From contig NC_089274.1 in the NCBI RefSeq assembly GCF_963678975.1, positions 1,538,001 to 1,602,000 on the forward strand: a DNA stretch of 64,000 bases. The letters are read 5' to 3'. This document shows, piece by piece, positions 1 to 27,000 of this stretch (position 1 is the first letter of the stretch; the number at the start of each line of letters is the position of its first letter). Source of the DNA: Dysidea avara. Taxonomy: Eukaryota; Porifera; Demospongiae; Dictyoceratida; Dysideidae. Under the pieces are notes generated by a model. The model had not been told where the DNA came from, searched no databases, and was given only the letters and a program-made list of their open reading frames with translations. The position numbers and the translations under genes were made by a program.

Positions 1-1031
1 CCTCCAATCTTGGTGTCTCAGCCAGTCATTTCACTCTTCCTGGAACCTACTCTCCATTTATTTTATGCTTTAGTCTTGGCAGGAGATTGCATTAAAAATA
101 TTTTTGCGGGTGCCTTATCGTCTTTGTTGTGTAATTGAGGCCACACCACAATTGACACTGAATATTGGCTTTGGCCAATATTCAGCTTACAATTGCCTAA
201 TAAGTGTTTGAGACACTGAGTAAAATCCTATGAGCTACCTATAGTAGGTCAAGCCAAAAAAATATATAATTGACTATACGTGAACAACATGATGATATAG
301 TCGGTAGATTGGTAATATATTTGTTAGATCGTATTGAAATCGGAATTGTTCAGAAATGTTGAATCGGTACATCTCTAGTTCCTATCATATTAACAACACT
401 AGGGGGTCAGATATAGATGTTACTAAAGTATACTGCCAGAGGATGGGAATTCAAGTCCATCAAACCACTGTCCTCCTAGTTTTCCTACAGGATGTTACTA
501 GTATGGGGGCAAGCAGGCCAGCCACCAAAGTGGATTGACCAATTGCTGGGAGAAATCACAGACAACCACCCAGCTAAGGGCACCACTGAAGAAAACCAAG
601 CGAATATTGATGGACAAGAAGCAATAACCCTGTCAATAACTTCTCCTCAAGTCAGCAGTTACTATAATGTACTTCTTGTTGCGGCAGTCAAACTGGATAG
701 TGTCCTTGCTTTCTCGTAGGCTTGCTGGATGTAGTACATTCCTGCTTAGTAAGTAGGATTATGTCTCGCCTAGAGTTTACCAGTTTGATGTGCACACTTC
801 ATGCTAACAGTTCGTTCTCTTCTTCAGCAAGGGATGTGAATGGTGGAGTGCTCACTTGAGGGTGATACATGACAATGCCAGCTGTCTGCCGACACTAAGT
901 AGCTGTCTGCATTGTCTTATCAACAAAACTTAAATCCAGATCAAGATGGCCATCCAATTCGAACTGACAGAGTATGTGGGACTTTATTAGCAGGCTTTCT
1001 TTTTCAGGCCAGCTACCACAGCTACTTTCTT

Positions 1032-1376
1032 CTAGAGTTCAGGACCCATTATTGTAATATCTGTTTCAGTATCTACTAATCCTGCAGCTGGTACACCAGC
1101 AACATTTACTTGAACTTTCCTCAGTTGGCTACTGCAATCTTAAATACATACCACGGATATAGTACTCCCATCTGAATCCGATTCCAAGAAGCCAAGAGGG
1201 TTATTACTCTGATTAACTAAGTGAACTGCATCAACTGGACATTTAGTTTTCTTGTTGTCAGTAGTGTTCTTGTCATCAGTATTGTTCTTGCTGTTAGAAC
1301 TGCTTTCTTGCTTGCATTGCTTAGCTATATGAGTAGGGCTACCACAGATGTAGCAGTCATGAGGGGGCCTTCCCAT
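1032..1376 (-). pseudogene. LTR-retrotransposon gag zinc knuckle and protease remnant
   Basis: Reading on the minus strand, a CCHC zinc knuckle (CYICGSPTHIAKQC, spacing C-x2-C-x4-H-x4-C) is followed by a polar linker and, after one in-frame stop at 1140-1142, by GVPAAGLVDTETDITIMG. The latter resembles the active-site region of retroviral-type aspartic proteases, with the usual D-T/S-G changed to D-T-E. This order, knuckle then protease in one frame, is that of a gag-pol polyprotein of Ty3/gypsy or related elements. The stop and the altered active site mark it as dead. No reverse transcriptase or LTRs are seen nearby. Confidence 0.7.
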
Positions 1377-1555
1377 GGACAGGTCTGAAGAAAGAGCGTA
1401 AGACTATGAGATTTGGTGAACACTAGATGAGTATCTAAACTTTGAATTCTTCACTTGCCAATCTTGTTGCTTTCCCCAGTGTATTTAGTAACTCTGGTTT
1501 ACATTGTTGTAATGGGTGACAGGAAACAAGCAATATAATAATGATGGCCTCAGCT

Positions 1556-1630
1556 GACTCGAGATATATTCTAATACAACAGTCACTCTAATACAACAGT
1601 CATGTATGATATTCTATTAGAACAGTCACA
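1556..1630 (+). repeat. Dispersed TACTCTAATAGAGCAGTCAC motif, three copies
   Basis: Three diverged copies of the 20-bp motif in a row (variants ATTCTAATACAACAGTCA). The same motif recurs at least 15 times across the window, in both orientations and within different elements. Confidence 0.75.
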
Positions 1631-1721
1631 AATTGTATTGTATTGTATTAATGCTTTACAGTGACCAGCACTGAAGTTACATTGTAGCTAGCTGTGTTAC
1701 AGCAAAAAACTGAGCTGGCAA

Positions 1722-1972
1722 ACTAGTATTTTAAAATTTGTTAATTTAAAGATGAAGTAGGGATCTATGCAGTGAAACAAGAGATGAATGATAGTATTAC
1801 AGCATAGCTCAGTGGGAAAGTCCCTATTTTGGCACATTAGCTATAATTTTGCTCAATGCTGGACTTTCCCACCAAGCCATGGTGTAATACCATCATTCAT
1901 CTCTTGTTTCACTACTTTTTATTGCATAGATCCCTACTTCATTTTTATATTAACAATTTTTAAAATACTAGT
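1722..1972. mobile_element. Foldback MITE with ~75 bp inverted arms
   Basis: Terminal arms beginning ACTAGTATTTTAAAA and ending with the reverse complement; inside each arm GAAGTAGGGATCTATGCA and GAAACAAGAGATGAATGAT recur inverted. The loop contains CTGAGTGGGAAAGTCC-type sequence, also partly inverted. No coding potential. A fragment of the same family lies at about 27108-27165. Confidence 0.7.
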
Positions 1973-3097
1973 TAATATAATAGTTATCACCAAATACTCT
2001 ATGGATGATAGCTGTAAAGCTTGCTCACGTAGATCTATAAAACAGAAGCTATATACTGCATGGAAGAAAAGAAACAGCAGGAGGCATTTCTAGTGAAACA
2101 CCTCTTAAAGGAACCTCTCTGTATAGGACACTGTACCCCTTATAAAGGACAGTTTCTGAGGTCCCTATAGACCTTTACTTTTACCTGTGAAAGAAGATAA
2201 CCGTAAAATTTCACAAAAATCAGTTAAATGTCTGTTAAATGGAGGTTGCATTGTATTAGGTTTACTGAAACTGCACTGTCAACCCTTCCTTGAAGGAATG
2301 ACCAGACCAAAAAACAAGAACCTCTGATGGCATGCGGAATAAGTGATGAGGAAAACTGAAGACAAATGGTACAAAATGCACTAACATTGTTATTATCTAC
2401 TTTACCAGTTAGGCACTGGAGGGTGTACACAGAAGGCAGAGCCTGTTCAAGGTGTTTACCCGTATAGCCTAGGAACCTAAGTAAAAATCTTTGAGCTAAA
2501 TATCCATTGTAACCATGCATGCTATTAGAGCTCTACATACTATGTACATGTATCATTAATCTGGTTGATTTGCTGGCTATGTCATGTAGCTACTAGGTGC
2601 ATGTGATTCAATAGTACAAAACTCTTCAACAGATCTATCACCATGTGCTACTTCTCTAGCAGCCAATGTATGCCTTTTAATACCACCCTTACAAATATTC
2701 CATCGCCCTAACAAATTAATTAGATCACCCTCATAAGTATTCCATCACCAGCATCAAAAATTAATTGTACAACTAGTTATAATTTCAGCAGCTGGCAATT
2801 CACCCACATTATCTTCACCAAAAATTACACCATATCCTACAAAAATATGCAGTACTATTTTGACGCTAATACTACACCATAAATTGCATATCAAGACAAG
2901 GGCAACATATGTACAGTACTAGTATATGCCAAGCTAATGTAAGATATAAATGCATGCAAAATCAATACATACAACTAACCAATCAATAGCCTGTAAACAA
3001 TATTTTGCATCCATGGATTACGTAAGCATATATATATATATATACACAAGTGGTGTATGTACTGTAGCTATACAAAGATTAAAAAATATATTAGCAT

Positions 3098-16897
<13,800 letters not shown>

Positions 16898-17206
16898 GTT
16901 CGCGGTTGTTTATTACCTCTTCGTGTTGCCATGATTACGTCACGATTGTGGGAACCAAACATCCCAAACACTCTAATAGAACAAACACAAAAAGGCAAAG
17001 CATGCTGACAATTTGGCATTAACTTCCGGTGCCTCAGCCGCACAATTTATAGCGCAGGCCGTAATGTTTAGCATGCTTTATCCACGTGATAACCTCTACG
17101 TGATCACACGTGGCTACAGGGAAGGTTTTGTTCAGTCTGTTCAGCCGCTTTCCTAACTTGTGAGAAATCTAGGTGTCCCGCATTGTCTTCTTTACACTGT
17201 GTTGGC
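16898..17206. promoter_or_regulatory. Divergent SUFU/PHGDH promoter interval
   Basis: The 309 bp between the two start codons is the only space available for both 5' UTRs and both core promoters, so the genes probably share a bidirectional promoter (inference). I see no convincing TATA box at a fixed distance. It holds one degenerate copy of the window-wide CTCTAATAGAACA motif at about 16971-16984 and is somewhat more GC-rich than the flanking introns. Confidence 0.5.
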
Positions 17207-20200
17207 ATGGCATTGCAACTTTCAAGCGTTCTCATCAGCGATAGCGTAGATGACTCGTGCAGGAGAATCCTGGAAGAAGCGGGAATCAAGGTCGTCACTA
17301 AAACTGGCCTAACCAAGGAGCAACTACGGGATGAAATTAAGGTAGCATGACTAAAGGGCACACGAAAGGAAAGTGTAGGAAGTGCGCCAAACTTGTATAC
17401 TTGAAAACTAGTATAATATTATTCTTTGTTGCCACTGTTCTGCTTCAAAGACCATGCATTTGTTTATTAGTAATGGCTGCTTAGTCCTGGAGAGCTTTTA
17501 TTGTGATGTCTTCCCATATAGGAACATGATGGGTTGATAGTACGCTCAGCTACCAAGGTGACAGCTGATATCATCAAGGCTGGAAAGAAGCTGAAAATAA
17601 TTGGACGTGCTGGCACAGGAGTTGACAACATTGATCAAAATGCTGCCACAGAACAAGGGATCATTGTGATGAAGTGTGTATTGTCTACAATACTACACAA
17701 TGTTATGTCTCCTATCACTCTAGTACACCAGGTGGTAACACACTAAGTGCAGCAGAGCTTACATGTACAATGGTGTTGGTGTTATCCCGCCACCTGCCAC
17801 AAGCTCATATGAGCTTGAAGGAGGGACGCTGGGACCGCAAGAAGTTCATGGGGATGGAGGTGATGGGGAAAACCCTTGCTATTGTGGGACTGGGCCGTAT
17901 CGGAAAAGAAGTCGCAACAAGAATGCAGTCATTTGGAATGCGGGTAGGTCACTTAACCAATCAAGAAACTCACAAATTGTTATCTCATTTTAGACTATCG
18001 GGTATGATCCTCTTGTACCAGCAGAACAAGCAGCAGGTGAGAGATGCTACATCATGTGTAGTGTAATGATAATTGTTGACTGTGTAGAGTTTGGAGTGGA
18101 GTTTATGGAACTGAAAGACATTTGGCCACTAGCAGACTTCATCACAGTACACACACCGTTAATACCTCAAACAGCAGGTAAGAATTTTGACAAATGGAGT
18201 GAATAGTTTTACCATAACAAAATCAGTTAAGAGGCTCTCATTCGTGTTTTACAGGTTTGATCAATCTAGATGTGTTCAACAAGTGTAAGAAGGGAGTGTG
18301 TGTCATTAATTGTGCTCGAGGTGGTATTATTGATGAAGATGATCTGTTGGCTGCCCTTACCAGTGGACAGTGTGGTGGTGCTGGACTAGATGTGTTTGTT
18401 GAGGAGCCACCAAAGAACACATCCCTAGTGCAACACCCAAATGTGGTGTGTACCCCACACCTTGGGGCTAGTACTAAGGAAGCACAGCTGAGAGTGGCCA
18501 AGGAGATTGCTGAGCAGTTTGTTGATGCTGCTAAAGGAAAGAGTTACTTTGGAGTAGTAAGTGACCTGTGCAGTGTATTGTGTGTGGACATGAAAGTGCC
18601 TGTGTGCAGGTATATGTGGACTTTAGTCTATGGGTCTGCACATGACGGTTGGGAATGATGAATGCAGATTGGGAAAGGTTGAAAGTTGACATCATGATAG
18701 ATTAAAAATAATCTATCAGCAAACTTACTTGGGTTCCTTGTTAATGAATATTTTGTCAACCACAAAACATGTGTATTATGCCTACCCTTATATGGTGTTG
18801 TAGTGGTTACGGTGGTCCCAAGTAGTGGCTAGTTGTGTTGAACACAAGTCTTTGTGCTATATGGAGAAATTAATCCCTCATCATGAAGAGTCATCCCTTT
18901 TACCACCAGCAATACTGTCAGTATAATGAAATTTTGAACAGCTACATCAAGCCCTGGGTTAAAGAGATACGGTGGTACTGACCACCACTCAAATAAAGTA
19001 GCCACTGCTACCACTCAACAACCACCTCTGACATAAGTTAAGCCCTACACTATATTTGGACTCACCCTGTCACTTGTAGCCACTACTACCCTAACCCACC
19101 AATAGCTTAAGTACATCACTGATAGGACTGTATATTTGTACTTGGGAAGTTTGCATCATTGTATCACCATAGAGGAGGTAGCGAGGACACGTATAGCCAG
19201 ACTGCTTTTTCTCTGCCACAACGCTTATCGATTAGCATCTGCTCTGAAAAGGGGTCTACGTCAAGTCTCAAGTTCTATTCATTTTCTCCATTGACAAGGT
19301 GACAATTTGACCAGAATCTAATCTGGTCACACAAAACTAGGTTACTATGGGTGAGCCTCAAGCCAACAATAGGGTTCACTGGGGCGTAGATAGCACTTCA
19401 CATGAACTTCAAGGTTGTGTACTTTTTGGATTTCTTGGCAAAATAGTAAAAATCACCAACTCACTGTTACACGTGCCTAACGGGCTTTCTTACATGAAGC
19501 ACTATCTAAGGATCTACTGAGCTCTCAATGTTTTGTATAGTTATGCACTTGAAGTGGCAGTTGTCCCTATTTTCTACCTCCTCTGGTGTCAACAGTTTAC
19601 AAGAAAAGGTCACACATGTTTCCCAATAATAATCTCAACCACAAGATAATGTAGTGTTAACATGTGTAAAGTGATGCCATTCCTTTTATGGTGTTGTAGT
19701 TACCACATCATTGACCTGTCACCTGTATGGTTTGAATTTTCTTAGGTGAATTGTCCTGCCCTAGCAACAGCCAATGAGGCTGCAGCAAGACCGTGGGTGG
19801 AGCTCACTCAGCGACTAGCTCAACTGGCATCAAGTGTACTGCAGAAGGTCACTAGTGTACAAGTGACCTCTGGGAAGAAGAAACTACTTCGTGTGTTACA
19901 AGTAGCTGCCCTCACTGGAGCCATAAAGGTATGTAGTGTTCATGATTGTGAGTTCAGTGGAACCTGATGTGATATGGATAATTTAACTGATACTGTCCTT
20001 GATGTTATTAATGTACAGTGTATGGCTGTGTACAATGGGCCAGAGATACTGTGTAGGTATCCTTGGGCTGTGTACAATGGGCCAGAGGTAGTGTGTAGGT
20101 ATCCTTGTTTTTCCTGTGTGTGCACATTAACAAGTTCCACTGTACTTCTTATTGAAGGATTAACTGTTAGTCTGTTACCAGCACTATGTACAAACATCAA

Positions 20201-20933
20201 AATGAATGGTTGTTGGTCCTTTTCCTTGTGTGAAAGGAATTTGGATATTGGATGCATTTACTCAAAAAATTAATTTTACAACATTTACTTTGAACCATAC
20301 TGGTTGAGAGATATTTTAGTGCTGGTCTAGTTTGTGTATTTCGTGGCACACTGTGTACTGTTTACACTAGCACAAAATTGCCAAAAATATTAATGAAAAC
20401 CACTAATCGCTGAGGTACTTAAATAATTTTTTAATGTCAGTATTTTACAGACGGTTTTTTTTTTAATATTCACTTCTCCAGGCTAGCCAACCTGATGTTA
20501 ACATGGTCAGTGCTCCACTGTTAGCAAAATCTGCTGGAGTTAAGGCTACAACCACCACCAGTAACGAGGACACTGTTACTGTGGTCACATCAGGGGAGGG
20601 GGGTACAATGAGCATGACTGGTGCAGTGTGTGGTGACAAAGCCTTCCTAACAGGTAAGACAAGTTGGTTATTAAGAGTTACCTGTGTTATTATTCATCTC
20701 CTTTAACAGTGGTAGATTTATCATCAGTAGGATTCATGTTGCTAGAAGGAACAATAGCAATATTGAAGGGACCAGGAATAAAGCCAGCTGCTGTAGCTGA
20801 TGTCGTGTCCCTCAAAGGCATGACAGTAGCTGGGGATGTTATTGTGTTCTCTCTAAGTGACCCTCTCACTGATGATATGATCACCAACTTCAAGAAAACT
20901 GGTTTAACCAGTTCCCAAGTGACTTTCTGGTGA
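17207..20933 (+). CDS. PHGDH: D-3-phosphoglycerate dehydrogenase, 9 exons, 506 aa
   Basis: Cytosolic enzyme of serine synthesis: oxidises 3-phosphoglycerate to 3-phosphohydroxypyruvate with NAD+. Exons: 17207-17341, 17522-17673, 17724-17943, 17994-18036, 18088-18177, 18255-18556, 19746-19928, 20482-20653, 20710-20933; 1,521 nt. The N-terminal substrate-domain segment ([40 protein letters not shown]) is followed by the Rossmann motif GLGRIG at residues 150-155. Catalytic residues of the D-2-hydroxyacid dehydrogenase family are present: Arg235 in NCARGGI, Glu264 in VEEPP and His282 in PHLGAST. The animal-type C-terminal extension is retained ([19 protein letters not shown]), giving nearly the human length (533 aa). 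Exon 4 is only 43 bp. The start is the first ATG in frame and aligns with the human N-terminus. The stop lies 107 bp from the NOL11 stop, so the 3' UTRs probably overlap or abut. Confidence 0.96.
18557..19745. other. PHGDH intron 6
   Basis: A 1.19 kb intron, the longest of PHGDH; no repeat family or ORF stands out. Confidence 0.7.
20026..20106 (+). repeat. Two direct copies of a ~42 bp unit in PHGDH intron 7
   Basis: GTGTACAATGGGCCAGAG followed by TGTGTAGGTATCCTTG occurs twice in tandem. Confidence 0.85.
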
Positions 20934-21040
20934 ACATAACACCCCTCCTTAAAGAGTGGTTGCAATTGGCTGGATTTAATTTAGGCCGCTTACTTATTCG
21001 ATTGATTAGAATATATTTGTGTTTTCCATTTGAAAACATT

Positions 21041-24000
21041 TCATTTTTTATCAGTTAGATTCAACCATTCAATTGTATACAAGTGTCTCTGGTGTTTTGT
21101 GTTGGAAGAATGTCTTGACTGGAGTAGTTCTAATGGTCCTCGTATCTTGTTCAGTGACTCCATGGCTCTTAGCTGTAGAGGGAAAAATAATATAAATAGC
21201 CAGCTCTAAATAAGAAGCCACAAGGGCTCTATTATCCAAAAGAAAGTGCTGAAGAAGTGAAGCTAGCCCTTTTTCTTTCAATGTTGGAAGTGCTATCCCA
21301 TTAGGGACCTGCGAGAAAACTTAAAACCTGTACCCAAATTGACCTATTGCATGTATAAAAGGTGATATCAGCCTTCAGACATGACTTGTAGTTTCATTGT
21401 TGAAACTTTCATGATTGAGGTATATTCCATCAATCAACAATAGTCAGTTTGTAGACTAACCTTTTGTCCAGTAGTTCGATGTATGTCAAGGATGAGTTGT
21501 CTGGTGTTGGTAGTCATGACAAATTGTGTAGCATGCGAGTCAATTATCAGTGACACCCAATCCACCATCTAAAACAATAACACAAAACTGCTCATCTTGT
21601 ATACAATAATAACAATACAGGGAAACCTGTTACCATGGCAATGTGTCATTTCTATACAAAATGAACATCTCATTCCAAACTGTCAAGCTGCACAAGACAA
21701 CACACTCTACAGCATTCACATTATAAACTACACAAGATCTTGTGCGCAGCACACAAATTTATGGAATAAGCCTTTTCTATAATGATGTCGCTACAAAAAT
21801 GGTGACCTCTATTTGGGGTTTCAAGTACTGGTGCTATTGGGCAATAAATGAATGTTGATGGTTTGTGCGATTCAGGAAGAAGATATTGATAACGTGTATG
21901 GGACAACACAGTTTATGTGGGTTTTGAAAATTTCAGCTGGTATTGAAGGTTGAGTAGAAATAACATTCCCTTACATACGTATAACACCATACCTGGTCGC
22001 TTTGCTTCAATATTGTCTTGATTAACAACTAAATGACTCATTAAAAATTTGGTGTCATAGAACACAATAATCAAACACAAGATAGAGAATCAGTGTGACA
22101 TCATTACGGAAAAGGCTTATTTCAAGATCGCATCAAAGGACAGATCTTGAGGGATAACACCCTTACCTTGACTTCAACACTACAAACAGATCCATTCTAA
22201 TGGAAACTCATGGACATGAGACCAAGGATTATTTGCTGCATTATAAACAATTGCTATTTCAATTGGTACATCCTAGGACCCTAGTAAGACTATTTCTGAG
22301 GTAGGAAGCCAGATTCTATTAAAATACAGTAGCTATCACCACGAGGTGCTATGCTTTGCTGTGCAATCACATGTCAGTATGTCACTAAATTGTGTGACCT
22401 TCTCTGGACCTGTCATATCTCAGCTTACCACTACATGTCATACAAGTTGGAGTACACTCGAAACTACTCAGAGTTGAAAAGAAACTCGTAGTGGTTGTTG
22501 ACCATATTCAATACACTTTAGACAAACTATCACAGATTGACTTGTATGGCAGCGGTTACCAATACAATTTACAACACTAGTAAATGACTTGACAACTTTT
22601 GAAAATGGCCACTGAAATATCATCAGTAGACTCTTGGGTTAACCTGAATGGTCTCAGGTAATGATAATAGTGTTCAAATAAGTGAATTGTTAGGATAACT
22701 GAAGCCCATTTATTAACATATACTCTAATAGAACACACACTTACTCCTAAAATACTCTAATTGAATGGTCATCGGGTATGGATAAATAACTGAGGGTCCA
22801 CTGTATTGAAGAATACATTACAGTATATCTACAATACAGGCTACAAGTCTGGGACCAAATACTCTACAATGTTCACCTAGAGTAGTTTTAGTACGTATAC
22901 AAATTCTTGTGTGGAAGCATTAAGTAGAAGTTCTCACCTGCTGGTAGGTGGGGCTGGTACACGTCCAATTAGACTGCTTGAGGAGGTCGTGTAGGAGCTC
23001 CAATAAAAACTATGGGTGTGGCCAAATGATCAAACAAACATTATGACATTCAACATACCACAGAATTTTGAAATGATAATTTTCTCAAATGATCTTGCAG
23101 TATAACAATGTTACAAGAACATGAAAATATTTTAAGTCTAAGATGATAGCAGCAGTTAAGTACAAATATGGTAATATCTAGAAATAAACAATTAACAATT
23201 AACATGTAACCAAAGGATACAAAAGAGGTTTTATTAATGTTGATTGGCTAGAATCCTGCAGCCTAGGTGACAGAAACATTTGAAAGTTAAAAATTCCACC
23301 AATCAAGCAGTGTGACTCACCGCTCAACAAAACTGGTTACCAACACAACAATAGTGTGTTCAGGAATGTGATGAACATGTGTTAACATGTCGTCTAGTAA
23401 TGATAAGTTGTCTGTCTCCATAGCAACATCTACCAGCTGTCCTGTTAAACTATAAGAATACAAATATAATTTAGATTCTTAGAAAATAGAGTTACATAAT
23501 ATGACACAACCAAAAAGTTGGGTTTCACTGTAAATTAGTAAGCACACACAGCACATGACAAGAAGAGTGTACACATCTGAGCTGCCATAAATAATGCACA
23601 CAGCATTTGATAATCACTTTTACCACTAAAAGGTTTCTACATAACAATGCACCTGAATACCTCACAAGAAACTTGTACAGAAGAAACACTTGAGTGAATT
23701 GTCAACTGTGATAAATGTCTTTGAAAGTAGGCGTTTAGACCTGTGATCAATTTGTCGAGCTGATGTGGGAAGGATTTTTCAACTTTTAATTTCTGTTGTA
23801 TGTGCTAGCATGTTCCCAATAAATGTTCAATTATTTCATATTATTACATCTGCTGAAACATCAAACAAAAAATATTGTGGTAAGATCTTTGTGAAGAGAA
23901 CTGTGTGACAGTACATACACAATAGGTCCCTAGTAAGATTTATAAATACATTGTTTTGAAGTTCACACACAACATGACTTGTTTGCTGGTTGTGCATTGT

Positions 24001-27000
24001 CGCTATTGAAGCTCATATATTACACAGTACACTTCACTGCTTATAAAGTAAACATACTTTGAGGGGAAGTTTCCATTTTCAAGCAAAAATTTTAACAGTT
24101 CATGTGAGGTGTGTTTGGATGAGAGGCACTTCTCTGCTACCATGGTAACGACATGTTGGGGCAGCTGTTCTCTGCCACTATCCAGCTGACTAGCCAATTG
24201 TTGCAAAGCAGAATGAAGGGTGTGGTTGGTGTCATCCAGCTGCTGCAGCATCTCATCCAGCTCCTCCCACAATTTTTGATTGGATGATTCTATAAGACCA
24301 CCCCAAACACTAGGATCCTGAAATGTGTACACAAAACACCATGAAGTTTAGTGTTACAAACAAAGACTCTAAAATCACAATTCCTACAAAGGTATTCAGT
24401 AAATGAAGCTAAAACCACAGGTTTAAAGTGTGTTAATTATTACCCTATGAATGAATATACTAGACAGTAGGGACTTGTGACGAATGCTATAGAGGCAGGG
24501 AGGTCTTCCCACTAAACCTCCATTAATCTCTCTTGCCAACTAACTATAGCATTTGCAAAATCAGGAATTCTAAATGCTGTGCCTTGTGATGCTTAAGGGC
24601 GCTCAAAATTCTTTCAACCCATCCCATTTTTGTCGGTTGATTGCTATGTACCTTTCTAGCTCTCTTCCATGGTGGCATGTTCAGTAATGGTTGTTGTTCC
24701 ACCAGTCTCTTTCCCTTCCCCAACACTGTTGATAAACTAGTTATTGTTGGTAGTGTGATACTACAACAATGTACCATCCTGGTGGACACCAGGATCATGT
24801 GATCACCATGATGTAATAGCTAATAATAGCACAACATGGTCACCATAACAAAAATGACTATGTTACCATGACAACATACTTGTAACAATGTATCAGTGGT
24901 GACAGATGTATGCAATGATGATGAAGCCACAATAGTACCATAGCAACCATCATACACATCCAGGCTGGTATCAGTCAGTACAGCATAGTGACTGGTACCC
25001 ACTCCACAAGCTAACAAGGGCTGTAAAATAGCAACAAACAATAAACAACTCTCTGGTCCACGTAACATCTTAGTGTAACGTAGACACAAACAACCACCTG
25101 GCTAGACTACCTCAGTATTTCATGTCACAATAGTCAATGTCATGTCATAATAAAGTGTACTGCTTTAGTACTTCACTATTAGTGCAATAAAATCTATAAG
25201 GTGACTTTATTGATGACTTACTGTACAGACAAAATTATAGTTATTAGTGCCGTTCACTTTCACTGAATAACCGATTGGAGATTTCCAAAACTTGAAAGCC
25301 GGTGATAAATATTAAATAACCGATAATCGGCTCCCAATTATTTCACTAATATGCACACTAACATTTGAGTAGCTTTTGAGTGTTGAACATACCACTGACT
25401 GTAATTCGGTGACTGGGTCTTGGTATAATACATTTTGCTGTGTATCAATAGTCACCCACTTAAATTAATAAAAATTTATTGTCAATCACACAAACACATG
25501 TGTTCCATAAAGAAATATTACTGTTTTAAAACCATGGCCTAAATAGTGGAATTTAATTGTACCAAACTAACTGATTATTGTCAATAATATTGGTGACCAA
25601 TAAACCGGTGATTTAATTTTTGTAGGTACACAGCTATAATAGTTATGAACCAGGAATTGCAAGTCCATAAACTAAAAAAAATCACATAGGAAAGAAGGTA
25701 AGTATCAATCCACAGGGTTTATAATTATAGTAGCATCTTTTCAGAGTGACTAACTTTAGAAGTGGTTGTTGTTAGGTGGTCACATGTGAGCTCTACTGGA
25801 TCACATGATCCTGATAGTAGTAATGTGATGTCATACTGGTCTACTCCCCCACCCTCCTGCACAACTAGGAGGGTGTGGTTGCTGCTCAGCACGATACAGG
25901 AAATGATATCACTGTGCATGGCAACCAATGCCGTTGTCAAGGATCTTGTGACGGTATTCAGACAACTTAGTAACAGCTGATCATCATGTGATGGCTGGAA
26001 AATGATAAGGGTTTATAAATACAATAAGTGATTTATAAATAGCTAAATACTACATCAAACAGTACGGTAGTAGGTCCTAAAGTAATGGGTGCCACTAAAA
26101 ATTCTACATCTACAAACCATCATAGAAATATCATATGTGTGAAATCACCCTTACAGAATAGTCTTACTCCCAAATACAGCATTAAAATACCAAGAGTATA
26201 ATAGTAACCAAGAGTATTGAATGAGTGTATTACCCCGTGATTAATGTTGCATGAAGTAACACGGATATTTCAGTAATTGCTCATTTATATTGCCATTAAG
26301 GGTTGCTGTATTTAGTCCAATTCAGCTACTAAACCAGGTGAAAACATGATAGTGTTAAAGAGAAATGGAGTTCTGGCACTAGGCTGTCAAACGAATCCCT
26401 GAAGACGTGGCAACACGCTCGTTTATGAAACCATTGTTTTAGCAAGCTGGAGGTCCTTGTTACACAGTCCTTGCACAATAACTGATGAATGCTTGGTTGA
26501 ACAGCACAGAAAACTGGCGAACAAAGACCCGTTGCCACATACACATTTCAAATTACCATTTCGAACAATTACTGAAATATTCGACGCAGTCATTAATTAC
26601 GGGCTAATATACTCTTGGAATACACATATAGGCAGCCAGATATAGAATTTTAAAATAAATTGTCAAAACCTGGAATTTATTTTGGTTTGCCTGCCTCACT
26701 GCTTTACCGGCAAGGCTAAAGAACAAATGAAGCAGCACACGACCACCATTTTAAGCCACAACAAATTCATGGGTTGGATGTGCCTTTTAGGTATTAACTT
26801 TCATATTGACACTTTCCTTGAAGGAGCACACCACAATTATTTGAGTTGTGTAACGGACTGTAGTATCCTTGGTAGTATCTGGTAGCAGCTGAGCTGTGCT
26901 TATAAAATGATTGCAATGGGCCACTCCCATATCAGAACATGCCATCACACCTCTAATAATCAGCTGAGGACACACTCCTCACTGATCTAGCTCCATAGAA

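Larger units (their letters stand above)
1..3097. other. Intergenic DNA downstream of SUFU
   Basis: Apart from the gag/protease remnant, the foldback element and the motif copies there is no gene I can support. Open frames at 356-719 and 2224-2520 are short, lack recognisable domains and look like chance. A short TA microsatellite sits at about 3029-3042. Confidence 0.6.

Noticed and set aside
17763-17993. 76-codon ORF overlapping PHGDH exon 3
   Set aside because: Out-of-frame shadow of the GLGRIG-containing exon.
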